This document shows, in pieces, positions 44,381-51,380 of a stretch of 51,380 nt of DNA (its first letter is position 1; each line of letters starts with the position of its first letter). The position numbers were made by a program, and so were the translations under genes. The notes under the pieces are model-generated. The model saw only the letters and a list, made by a program, of their open reading frames with translations. It did not search any database and had not been told where the DNA came from. The stretch is from an uncultured SAR116 cluster alpha proteobacterium (GTDB taxonomy: Bacteria; Pseudomonadota; Alphaproteobacteria; Puniceispirillales; Puniceispirillaceae), in contig CACPDC010000014.1 in NCBI GenBank assembly GCA_902632595.1, positions 1 to 51,380 on the forward strand, given 5' to 3'.

Positions 44381-45208
44381 ATGGCACGAAGCATTTCCAA
44401 TGATGAAATAGAGTTAGCAATAGAAGCATTATTAGAAGGACCTGGCTTTTTCATGTTCGAAAAAGTTTTTGATCCCGAAGAAATTAACATCGCCAATCAT
44501 ATAATTCAAATTCATTCAGATGATAAAATTGGGGCTACTCATTTTCACGGTGGGCATTCAGATAAAATACATTTGCAACGACGCGTTTGGAACTTACTCA
44601 ACAAGGGGCAGATATTTATCGAAATGGTTCAACATCACGCTGTAATGCGTGTTTTTTCAAAAATTTTAGGAAATAATTTTATACTCGGTTCATTCGCGGC
44701 AAATCGATTGCTACCTGGTGCGCCAGGGCAAGAACCGCACCTGGATTATCCCTATTGGGATATGTATAACAAGGATGAGTTTCCAACTGGGATAAATTCA
44801 AGTTATCACATGAATTGCCAGTCGTTAATTGCGTTACATGAATTTACAACTGAAAATGGCGCTACAGCTTTAGTTCCTCATTCTCAAAAACGAGGTGTTT
44901 ATCCATCACAAAAAGAATTTGATAAAGAATTTATTCAAACCACCTGCCCCGCAGGGTCTATGTTGTTATTTGTTGGCATGACGTGGCATTGTTCTATGCC
45001 AAATTATTCGAAATCAGAACGAACATCTATTCTTGGACAGTATTTACCAAAATTTGTTAAGCCGATGGAAGATCTACAGAGGAGCGTTGCCCCTGAGGTT
45101 ATGGCAAATAGTAGCCCTGAATTACGTCAACTCTTGGGCATTGACTTGCGGTATCCAGAGTTACTTGAGGATGCTGAAACTGGGAATGCGGAGGGTCAGC
45201 AAAGTTAG
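44381..45208 (+). CDS. Phytanoyl-CoA dioxygenase (PhyH) family protein
   Basis: This is a putative Fe(II)/2-oxoglutarate-dependent oxygenase of the PhyH family, 275 aa. The metal ligands are visible: HxD in PGQEPHLDYPYWDMY and the distal His in FVGMTWHCSMPNYS, followed by the 2-oxoglutarate-binding Arg candidate in KSERTSILGQYLPK. Bacterial members hydroxylate diverse small molecules, and phytanoyl-CoA itself is not implied. It sits between the ABC ATPase (61 bp) and iolE (38 bp) on the same strand, so it probably acts on the imported cyclitol, sugar or a derivative. No canonical iol step needs it. Confidence 0.85.
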   Translation: MARSISNDEIELAIEALLEGPGFFMFEKVFDPEEINIANHIIQIHSDDKIGATHFHGGHSDKIHLQRRVWNLLNKGQIFIEMVQHHAVMRVFSKILGNNFILGSFAANRLLPGAPGQEPHLDYPYWDMYNKDEFPTGINSSYHMNCQSLIALHEFTTENGATALVPHSQKRGVYPSQKEFDKEFIQTTCPAGSMLLFVGMTWHCSMPNYSKSERTSILGQYLPKFVKPMEDLQRSVAPEVMANSSPELRQLLGIDLRYPELLEDAETGNAEGQQS

Positions 45209-45246
45209 TCATTACTCTTTGTTTTTTGTAAAAAAGGTTTTTAGCT

Positions 45247-46146
45247 ATGGAAATACGTCTTGGGATGTCTCCTATATCTTGGAGTAACGATGATTTACCA
45301 CATCTTGGTGGTAATACGCCTCTTGAAATATGCTTACGCGAGACTCGACTAGCCGGTTTTACTGGTACAGAGACAGGTGGTAAATTTCCAAAAAATGCAG
45401 GTGCTCTAAGCAATGTACTAAAAAAACATGATTTAAGTTTAGTTTCAGGATGGTACTCTGGCACTCTAATACAAAATGATATTAAGTCAGAAATAAAACA
45501 AATCACTCCTCAGCTTACCCTTTTTAAAGAGGTAGGTGCGTCTGTTATTGTGTATGGCGAAACACATAAGACAATTCAAAATCAGCAATCCCGGCCGTTA
45601 TCCAGCAGAATAAAGCTAACAGAGTTTGATGTGGCAGAATACGGAGAAAAGCTAACAGTTCTGGCTGAACATTGTGCTGAGCAGGGAGTTCCACTTACTT
45701 TTCATCATCATATGGGAACAGCGGTAGAAACTGAAGGTGAAATAAATAGTCTAATGGCCAATACAGGTGAGGCTGTGGGTTTATTGCTGGATACAGGGCA
45801 TTTATTGTTTAGTGGTGGAAATATTTCATCCGTCATATCCAATCATGGCAATCGAATTAATCACGTTCATACGAAAGACATACGAAGGCAAGTAATGAAT
45901 TCTATAAATCAGCAAAAAGATTCATTTCTAGATTGTGTTTTGGAAGGTATTTTCACTGTGCCTGGCGACGGTATGATAAATTATGATGATGTCATGCAGC
46001 AGCTTTATGCAGCTGGATATGAGGGCTGGGTAATAATTGAGGCAGAGCAAGACCCTGAAAAAGCTAACCCGTTAGAGTATGCTAAAATTGGCTATAATAC
46101 TCTTGATAAGGCAAGAAAAAATGCGGGGTATCGTTTGCAAACCTAA
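45247..46146 (+). CDS. iolE: myo-Inosose-2 dehydratase (IolE)
   Basis: It dehydrates 2-keto-myo-inositol (scyllo-inosose) to 3D-trihydroxycyclohexane-1,2-dione. The 299-aa TIM-barrel of the sugar phosphate isomerase/epimerase type has the IolE N-terminus LGMSPISWSNDDLPHLGGNT and the central LTFHHHMGTAVETEGEI, LLLDTGHLLFSGGN, HVHTKDIR, FTVPGDGMINY and IIEAEQDPEKANPLEYA. These supply the metal-binding Glu, Asp, His and Glu of the family. It is followed by iolC 17 bp later. The match is strong along the whole length. Confidence 0.94.
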   Translation: MEIRLGMSPISWSNDDLPHLGGNTPLEICLRETRLAGFTGTETGGKFPKNAGALSNVLKKHDLSLVSGWYSGTLIQNDIKSEIKQITPQLTLFKEVGASVIVYGETHKTIQNQQSRPLSSRIKLTEFDVAEYGEKLTVLAEHCAEQGVPLTFHHHMGTAVETEGEINSLMANTGEAVGLLLDTGHLLFSGGNISSVISNHGNRINHVHTKDIRRQVMNSINQQKDSFLDCVLEGIFTVPGDGMINYDDVMQQLYAAGYEGWVIIEAEQDPEKANPLEYAKIGYNTLDKARKNAGYRLQT

Positions 46147-46163
46147 GGAAGGGGAAAGGCAAG

Positions 46164-47156
46164 ATGAGTGATATTATGCCGGGTTGGTTAAATTCTCTTT
46201 CGAGAGATGGCTGCTTTATTGTTGTCGGACGGGCTGGTATCGATTTATATCCAACCCCAGCAGGAACCCAAATATCTAGCGCAAACACTTTTAGCTCAGA
46301 CGTTGGAGGTTCTGCTGGTAATATCGCGGTTGCGCTTGCTCGCTCTGGACAGAACGTGGAGTTGCTTTCTAGCCTATCAACAGATGCTATTGGTGATTTT
46401 GTAGCAAACAATCTACGCAATTATGGAGTTGGATTAACTTATGTTGGTCGAACTACTGGCCGGCAAAGAACCTCACTAGCAATCGCTGAAGTGAATGCTG
46501 AAAAGCCAGAGGTGGTAATCTATAGGAATAACGCGTCAGATTTGACTCTAAATGAAACCCACCTGGAAAAACTTCCTTTTGCAACTGCTAAAGCGATTAT
46601 TATTACTGGAACGGCTCTTTCCAGTGAACAGGCAAACCAACAATTAAGAAGAGTTGCGCAAAATGCCAATGATAGTGGGTGTCCTGTAGTTTTTGATATC
46701 GACTATCGCGAAATGGCATGGCGATCTCCCAATCATGCAAAAAATGTAATTTCAGATTTTTGTCCTTATGTAGATTTGCTTGTAGGAAATGATGAGGAGT
46801 TTGCTATGTTATCAGGGGGGTCTTTATCTGAAGGAAAATCGTACGCTAAAAAATTTGCCACAGATATTAAGGTAACCCTGTATAAAGTTGGAAGCTCTGG
46901 ATGCGAAATCTTTTGGAATCATTTAGGAAAGCACGTATCAATCTATCAGGTTACAGCAATTAAGCCATTTGGAGCTGGTGATGCTTTTTTAGGGAATTTG
47001 CTGAGCCATCTTGTACATGAACAAAATTGGCTGGAGGCAATAAGGACTGGCGCAGCTGCGGCGGCCATGGTTGTTAGTAGACAAGGGTGTGCTTCCGCTA
47101 TGCCGGATATTGAAAGTCTTAGAAAATTTCAGTCAGAAACAAAATTTGGTTTATAA
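46164..47156 (+). CDS. iolC: 5-Dehydro-2-deoxygluconokinase (IolC), PfkB family
   Basis: It phosphorylates 5-dehydro-2-deoxy-D-gluconate (DKG) to DKG 6-phosphate. The 330-aa ribokinase-family protein has VVGRAGIDLYPTP, the PfkB signature 1 region DVGGSAGNIAVALARSGQ, FDIDYREMAWRSP and signature 2 IKPFGAGDAFLGNLL with the catalytic Asp. GRAGIDLYP and the DIDYR stretch are typical of IolC. It lies in the order iolE-iolC-iolB with short gaps. Confidence 0.94.
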   Translation: MSDIMPGWLNSLSRDGCFIVVGRAGIDLYPTPAGTQISSANTFSSDVGGSAGNIAVALARSGQNVELLSSLSTDAIGDFVANNLRNYGVGLTYVGRTTGRQRTSLAIAEVNAEKPEVVIYRNNASDLTLNETHLEKLPFATAKAIIITGTALSSEQANQQLRRVAQNANDSGCPVVFDIDYREMAWRSPNHAKNVISDFCPYVDLLVGNDEEFAMLSGGSLSEGKSYAKKFATDIKVTLYKVGSSGCEIFWNHLGKHVSIYQVTAIKPFGAGDAFLGNLLSHLVHEQNWLEAIRTGAAAAAMVVSRQGCASAMPDIESLRKFQSETKFGL

Positions 47157-47187
47157 CATCAATATTAGATTTGGATGAGGTAAAGTG

Positions 47188-48030
47188 ATGCATATTCCAC
47201 CACACGATAACAATAATTTACCTATAATTGACAGAAATAACAGTCATGTTCCACTAACTTATTTTAATATCGTAAAATTAAAAAAAGCTGAGCGCTTTTC
47301 CTACTCGGTTGAAGATTATGAAAGTTGTGTTGTACCAGCCACAGGGACTATCGATTTGTTGGTTGGTGATAGAGTAATCGAGAAGGTTGGTAGACGAAAC
47401 AACAACGTATGGGATGGGGAGCCAGAAGGTGTTTATGTTCCCACTGGTCAAACAGGTGAAATAATTTGTCTCTCAGAAAAATGCGAGGTTTTCATTGCGG
47501 GAGCTAAATTTGAACAAACATTGGAGCCTTTTGTTATTCGGCCCGATGATATTGACCTTGTTCAATATGGCTCAGATGACACAAAAACACATCGGAAAAT
47601 AAAACATATATTAGGTCAAAAACAAGCAGGAAAGGTAGGCAGATTATTAGTTTCTGAGTTGTACACAGTAGGGCAGGGAGGATGGTCAGGCTTTCCGCCG
47701 CACAAGCATGATACAAATAGGTCTCCAGATGAGACAAAACATGATGAAGTTTATAATTTTAGGTTTAAACCAAAAAACGGCTTTGGGATGCAGTTATTAC
47801 AATCAGAGAATAGTAGTACTGGAGAGGCATTTCATATAACAGATAGCTCTAGTTTTGTTATTCCTGCAGGTTATCATCCATGTGTTGTCGCTCCTGGTTA
47901 TGAGATGTATTATTTTACTATTTTAGCCGGACTTTCTCAGAGGCCTCTCGTGCAATATTTTCAACCAGAACATGCATGGCAGATCGAAACCATCCCAGGA
48001 ATTAAAGATATGATAGCAAAATTTAAATGA
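47188..48030 (+). CDS. iolB: 5-Deoxy-glucuronate isomerase (IolB)
   Basis: It converts 5-deoxy-D-glucuronate to 5-dehydro-2-deoxygluconate. The roughly 280-aa double-cupin protein has the IolB signature GGWSGFPPHKHDTNR, then ETKHDEVYNFRFKPKNGFGM, with metal ligands in HKHD, the Glu and the later His in PAGYHPCVVAPGYEMYYF. The ATG at 47188 has GGATGAGG 7 nt upstream and is preferred over a GTG at 47185. Its tail overlaps iolJ by ATGA. Confidence 0.94.
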   Translation: MHIPPHDNNNLPIIDRNNSHVPLTYFNIVKLKKAERFSYSVEDYESCVVPATGTIDLLVGDRVIEKVGRRNNNVWDGEPEGVYVPTGQTGEIICLSEKCEVFIAGAKFEQTLEPFVIRPDDIDLVQYGSDDTKTHRKIKHILGQKQAGKVGRLLVSELYTVGQGGWSGFPPHKHDTNRSPDETKHDEVYNFRFKPKNGFGMQLLQSENSSTGEAFHITDSSSFVIPAGYHPCVVAPGYEMYYFTILAGLSQRPLVQYFQPEHAWQIETIPGIKDMIAKFK

Positions 48031-48851
48031 CTATCGCCTCACTAGAACCAGTTTTGTTTCATGCTAGGCAGAATAGACAGGCTATAGCAGGGTTAGTAGT
48101 GCTTGGATGGGAAGATGTAACAGCATTTGTAGCTGCGGCAGAAGCCGAAAATATGCCAGTGATATTGCAGGCGGGGCCTGGGTGTAGGGCTCACACACCA
48201 TTATCAATACTTGGGCCTATGCTCCGATATGCTGCAGAAAGGGCGTCTGTTCCAATCGTCTGTCACTTGGACCACGGATATGAAATTAAAGAAATAGAAG
48301 AGGCTATCGAAGCAGGTTTCTCATCAGTCATGATTGATGGCTCAAAAAAGCCATTATCGCAGAATATAGAAATAACAGGTCGAGTAGTATCTATTGCGCA
48401 TAAAGCTGGTGTGAGCGTTGAGGGTGAGATTGGTTTTGTCGGTTATGCTGGTACTAAAAGCTCAAAGGGTACAAAACCGAGTGAAGCAGTCAAGTTGGTA
48501 GAAGAGACCGGTGTTGACGCACTTGCTATTTCGGCGGGAAATATTCATTTACAAACAGATAGCTCTGCTATAATTGATGAGAAGTTAGTGCAGAAAATTT
48601 CGCAAAAAATCGCATGTCCAATTGTACTCCATGGGGCCTCTGGAATTCCATATCAGGTCAGACGAAGGCTAGCAAAAAGTGGTCTTGTTTCAAAATTCAA
48701 TATTGGCACCGAATTACGACAGGTATTTGGTAGTTCATTGCGAGACACTCTTGCCAAAGATCCAGATCTGTTTGATAGATTGGCAATTCTAAACAAATTA
48801 CACACACCCCTCTTCGATGCAACAAGAAAGGTTATATCAAATCTGAAATAG
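48027..48851 (+). CDS. iolJ: Class II aldolase, probable DKG-6-phosphate aldolase (IolJ)
   Basis: It likely cleaves 5-dehydro-2-deoxygluconate 6-phosphate to dihydroxyacetone phosphate and malonate semialdehyde. The 274-aa protein is a class II fructose-bisphosphate aldolase relative with zinc ligands in VCHLDHG, SVEGEIGFVG, the AISAGNIHLQ His and IVLHGASGIP, and the phosphate-binding KFNIGTELRQ. The family does not separate IolJ from FBP aldolase by motif alone; its place as last gene of iolECB supports IolJ. It is overlapped with iolB, so the two are coupled. It is convergent with the aldehyde dehydrogenase gene. Confidence 0.85.
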   Translation: MTIASLEPVLFHARQNRQAIAGLVVLGWEDVTAFVAAAEAENMPVILQAGPGCRAHTPLSILGPMLRYAAERASVPIVCHLDHGYEIKEIEEAIEAGFSSVMIDGSKKPLSQNIEITGRVVSIAHKAGVSVEGEIGFVGYAGTKSSKGTKPSEAVKLVEETGVDALAISAGNIHLQTDSSAIIDEKLVQKISQKIACPIVLHGASGIPYQVRRRLAKSGLVSKFNIGTELRQVFGSSLRDTLAKDPDLFDRLAILNKLHTPLFDATRKVISNLK

Positions 48852-48925
48852 GCGACGTAATTTCCTATAAGCAAGGCATCTGTCTAAGAAAAAAAAGAAT
48901 ATAAGAATTAGGCCTTATAAAAAAT

Positions 48926-50368
48926 CTAGCCAGCGAAGCTGTATGTTGTTTTTGTCGTAGTATAAAAATCAATTGCGGCACGTCCTTGCTCACGCGAGCC
49001 ATAAGATGAGTTTTTACGACCACCAAATGGAACATGATAATCAACACCTGCCGTAGGCAAATTAACCATAGCCATTCCCGCTTCTGACTGGCGCTTAAAT
49101 TCTCTTGCATAATAAAGAGAGGTTGTGCAGATAGCTGATGAAAGACCGAATTCAGTATCATTTGCGGTTGCAACAGCTTCATCAAAATTATCCACTTTAA
49201 TGATAGATGCTAAAGGTCCAAAGATTTCTTCACGGGAGGAACGCATTTGGTTTGTCGCATTTAAGAAAATGCCAGGCCGTTGAAAGAAACCTGTATTACG
49301 CTCTGCAAGATGTTGACCACTTACCACTTCACAACCCTCATTACGCGCAATTTCTATATAGGAAAGATTTGATTTCAATTGTGTTTCTGAGACCACAGGG
49401 CCAACTTGCGTTTTTGGGTCAAGAGCTGGTCCAACAGATAGGCCTTCCATTTCCTTCACAAAACGCTCAACAAACGCATCATATATTTTTTCGTGAACAA
49501 TAACTCTTGATGAAGCTGTACATCTCTGTCCTGTTTGGTAGAAGGCACCGTTAATTGTTACTGGAATAGCTACATCCAAATCAGCGTCTTCCATAATAAC
49601 CATCGGATTTTTGCCACCCATTTCCATCTGAATTTTTTTCATATTTTGAATTGCGCCTTGCGCAATTTTTCGCCCTGTTGGTACTGAGCCAGTAAATGAA
49701 ATACCAGCGACAGCTGGATGAGAAACTAGGGTTTCCCCTATATCTTCTCCTCTAGCCACTAGCAAGTTGAATACACCAGCAGGTAAGCCCGCTTCTTCCA
49801 TAATTTTGGTCAAATAATAAGCACTTGTTGGTGTGATTTCTGATGGCTTAAGTACTACTGTATTTCCATGTGCTAGCGCAGGAGCGATTTTCCAAGCAGG
49901 AATGGCTATAGGAAAGTTCCAGGGTGTTATGAGCACTGTAACGCCAATGGGTTCTCTTACGATTTCTATATCAATGTTGGGACGTGTTGAAAGATTTTGT
50001 TCACCGGTCCGACGGATTGCTTCTGCAGCGTAAAATTGGAAAAACTGACCCGCTCGAAACACTTCCCCTTTTGCTTCGCCTAGTGTTTTTCCTTCTTCCC
50101 GCGCTAGTATTTCCCCAAGCTCGTCCTGCCTCGATATAACGATGCGGCCTATTGTGTCTAAAATATCAAATCTAGTTTGAGGGTTGGCATTTTTCCATGT
50201 GGAAAGTGCCGCTTGCGCTGCTTCAATCGCTTGATTTGCTTGATTTGTGTCTGCAAGCGCGTGTTGTGCTACCACTTCACTAAGGTCTGAAGGATTAATA
50301 TTTTCAATTTCTGATGTTCCTTCAACCCAATCACCAGCAATATAATTTTGTAATAAACCGTCAGCCAT
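48926..50368 (-). CDS. NAD(P)-dependent aldehyde dehydrogenase, possibly alpha-ketoglutarate semialdehyde type
   Basis: It oxidises an aldehyde to a carboxylate. The 480-aa protein has the ALDH core: TPWNFPIAIPAWKIAPALA, FTGSVPTGRKIA, the catalytic Glu in MEMGGKNPMV and the catalytic Cys in YQTGQRCTASSRV. Its C-terminus, PFGGRKNSSYGSREQGRAA, resembles alpha-ketoglutarate semialdehyde dehydrogenases as I recall them. It is not a methylmalonate-semialdehyde dehydrogenase (IolA), which lacks the MEMGGKN pattern, so it does not complete the inositol pathway. It follows the aminotransferase gene by about 27 bp on the same strand. Confidence 0.88.
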   Translation of the reverse strand: MADGLLQNYIAGDWVEGTSEIENINPSDLSEVVAQHALADTNQANQAIEAAQAALSTWKNANPQTRFDILDTIGRIVISRQDELGEILAREEGKTLGEAKGEVFRAGQFFQFYAAEAIRRTGEQNLSTRPNIDIEIVREPIGVTVLITPWNFPIAIPAWKIAPALAHGNTVVLKPSEITPTSAYYLTKIMEEAGLPAGVFNLLVARGEDIGETLVSHPAVAGISFTGSVPTGRKIAQGAIQNMKKIQMEMGGKNPMVIMEDADLDVAIPVTINGAFYQTGQRCTASSRVIVHEKIYDAFVERFVKEMEGLSVGPALDPKTQVGPVVSETQLKSNLSYIEIARNEGCEVVSGQHLAERNTGFFQRPGIFLNATNQMRSSREEIFGPLASIIKVDNFDEAVATANDTEFGLSSAICTTSLYYAREFKRQSEAGMAMVNLPTAGVDYHVPFGGRKNSSYGSREQGRAAIDFYTTTKTTYSFAG

Positions 50369-50395
50369 AATTTTACTCTCCCTTTGATGAAATAT

Positions 50396-51380
50396 TCACT
50401 TTTTATTAGAGGCCTCAGATAGCTTTTGCATCGCTGTTTCTACACCGCCCCTTTGATGTGGAATACCCGCTAGCGATAGACCCATTTCAACGCCACTTAA
50501 TGTACCAAGAAGCATTAAGTCATTAAAGTCTCCTAAGTGACCAATCCTAAAAACTTTTCCAGCAAGTTTTGACAAACCATTTCCTAAAGACATATTAAAA
50601 TTATTTAGCACAATTTCTCTAAATTTATCAGCATCATGTCCTTCGGGAAGCATTACAGCTGTTAAAGAGCTAGAATAGTTTTCAGGGTTCTGACAAAGTG
50701 TTTCAAGTCCCCATGCTTGTACTGCATCTCGTGTTGCTTCTGCGTGACGGTTATGGCGGGCAAATACGGCCTCCAAGCCTTCCTCGTGCAACATTTCTAT
50801 AGCTATTTCTAAACCATATAGCAAATTTGTTGCAGGGGTATATGGAAATGCACCGCTCTTATTTGCTTGAATTTGTTCATTCCAATCCCAGTAAGAGCGT
50901 GGCATGCCTCCTTTTTTTGAAGTTTCGAGGGCTTTTGCAGACACAGCGTTGAACGATAGTCCTGGAGGTAATAATAGCCCCTTTTGAGAACCTGCTACTG
51001 TTACATCTACTCCCCATTCGTCATGCTGGTAGTCTATGGAAGCAAGAGAAGAAATTGTATCGACCATGAGCAACGCTGGATGATTAATATCATCCATAAC
51101 ATTGCGGATCTCGGCAATAGGAGAGGTGCATCCGGTTGAGGTCTCATTATGTACAACGCACACTGCTTTTATCTTGTGTGTGGAATCCGCAGAAAGGCGC
51201 TCAGCAAGTTTTTCAGGGTTTGCCCCACTACGCCAGTCTGTTTCTAGAAACTCTGTCATAATATTAAGTTTGTTTGCCATTTTTTGCCAGAGGCTCGCGA
51301 AGTGACCTGTTTCAACCATCAATACACGGTCGCCGCTTTGCAACGTATTCACTAGCGCAGCCTCCCATGCTCCAGTTCCA
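50396..51380 (-). CDS. Serine-glyoxylate/alanine-glyoxylate aminotransferase, N-terminus cut by window edge
   Basis: This is a class V PLP aminotransferase that uses glyoxylate as acceptor. The visible part is about 327 residues. Upstream of a GTG at 51352 the frame continues as GTGAWEAAL to the edge, a conserved family segment, so the true start is outside. Diagnostic features are VVHNETSTGCTSP, VDTISSLASIDY, the PLP-lysine motif VTVAGSQKGLLLPPG, WDWNEQIQANKSGAFPYTPA and GKVFRIGHLGDFNDL, which fit serine-glyoxylate aminotransferase (SgaA) best. The related BhcA (aspartate-glyoxylate) is an alternative. It precedes the aldehyde dehydrogenase and suggests glyoxylate or serine use. Confidence 0.87.
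   Translation of the reverse strand, partial: GTGAWEAALVNTLQSGDRVLMVETGHFASLWQKMANKLNIMTEFLETDWRSGANPEKLAERLSADSTHKIKAVCVVHNETSTGCTSPIAEIRNVMDDINHPALLMVDTISSLASIDYQHDEWGVDVTVAGSQKGLLLPPGLSFNAVSAKALETSKKGGMPRSYWDWNEQIQANKSGAFPYTPATNLLYGLEIAIEMLHEEGLEAVFARHNRHAEATRDAVQAWGLETLCQNPENYSSSLTAVMLPEGHDADKFREIVLNNFNMSLGNGLSKLAGKVFRIGHLGDFNDLMLLGTLSGVEMGLSLAGIPHQRGGVETAMQKLSEASNKK

Noticed and set aside
48895-48920. Possible terminator between iolJ and the aldehyde dehydrogenase
   Set aside because: The best stem is only TATAAG/CTTATA with an 8-nt loop; too weak to annotate.
48926-50368. Aldehyde dehydrogenase as IolA completing the inositol pathway
   Set aside because: Its motifs (MEMGGKNPMV, GRKNSSYGSREQ) fit other ALDH subfamilies, it is on the opposite strand and groups with the aminotransferase gene.

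Overview
The window looks like chromosomal DNA of a free-living, low-GC (roughly 35-40% by eye), probably marine alphaproteobacterium. The signs are densely packed operons, many periplasmic-binding-protein transporters (two TTT, one TRAP, one sugar ABC), a sulfatase, a fused CysNC and an alphaproteobacterial-style inositol (iol) operon. An affiliation such as SAR116 or AEGEAN-169 is only a guess. I see no rRNA, tRNA, CRISPR, intact insertion sequence, phage or plasmid gene.

Layout. 0-4.7 kb: an RTX calcium-binding repeat protein running off the left edge, divergent from a type I secretion operon (ABC ATPase, membrane fusion protein, unknown 188-aa protein). 4.9-9.1 kb: sulfate activation genes cysD-cysNC, convergent with a phosphomannomutase. 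9.3-26.6 kb: a catabolic/transport region holding two tripartite tricarboxylate transporter (TTT) cassettes. Each lies next to a closely similar LVIVD-repeat beta-propeller protein. Between them are a CobW GTPase, an oxalyl-CoA-synthetase-like ligase and a ketopantoate-reductase-like protein. The second cassette also carries a TauE/TSUP permease, a cupin broken at a poly-C tract, a GMC oxidoreductase and an aldo/keto reductase. 26.7-34.6 kb: gmhA, an Asp/Glu-racemase-superfamily protein, a sulfatase with an atypical active-site motif, rsmJ, a decayed GMC oxidoreductase fragment, a small secreted protein and a DctPQM TRAP transporter. 34.9-39.7 kb: an RND efflux pair whose fusion protein has an unusual C-terminal extension. 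39.8-48.9 kb: a glycerate kinase divergent from a sugar ABC transporter (SBP, permease, single-domain ATPase), followed by a phytanoyl-CoA-dioxygenase-like gene and iolE-iolC-iolB-iolJ. 48.9-51.4 kb: an aldehyde dehydrogenase and a serine-glyoxylate-type aminotransferase cut by the right edge.

How the genes work together. The inositol block probably imports a cyclitol or sugar and carries it through the middle of the myo-inositol pathway; iolG, iolD, iolA and iolR are not in the window. The two TTT cassettes probably take up carboxylated or related small molecules, and the neighbouring propeller proteins and oxidoreductases may process them; the substrate is unknown. The T1SS genes probably export an RTX protein. 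cysDNC makes APS/PAPS with no sulfite-forming genes alongside.

The most interesting candidate for an undescribed system is the repeated coupling of TTT transporters with the His-rich LVIVD propeller proteins. Smaller curiosities are the frameshifted cupin, the GMC remnant, the dioxygenase inside the iol operon, and stem-loops placed directly after the binding-protein gene in three separate transport operons.
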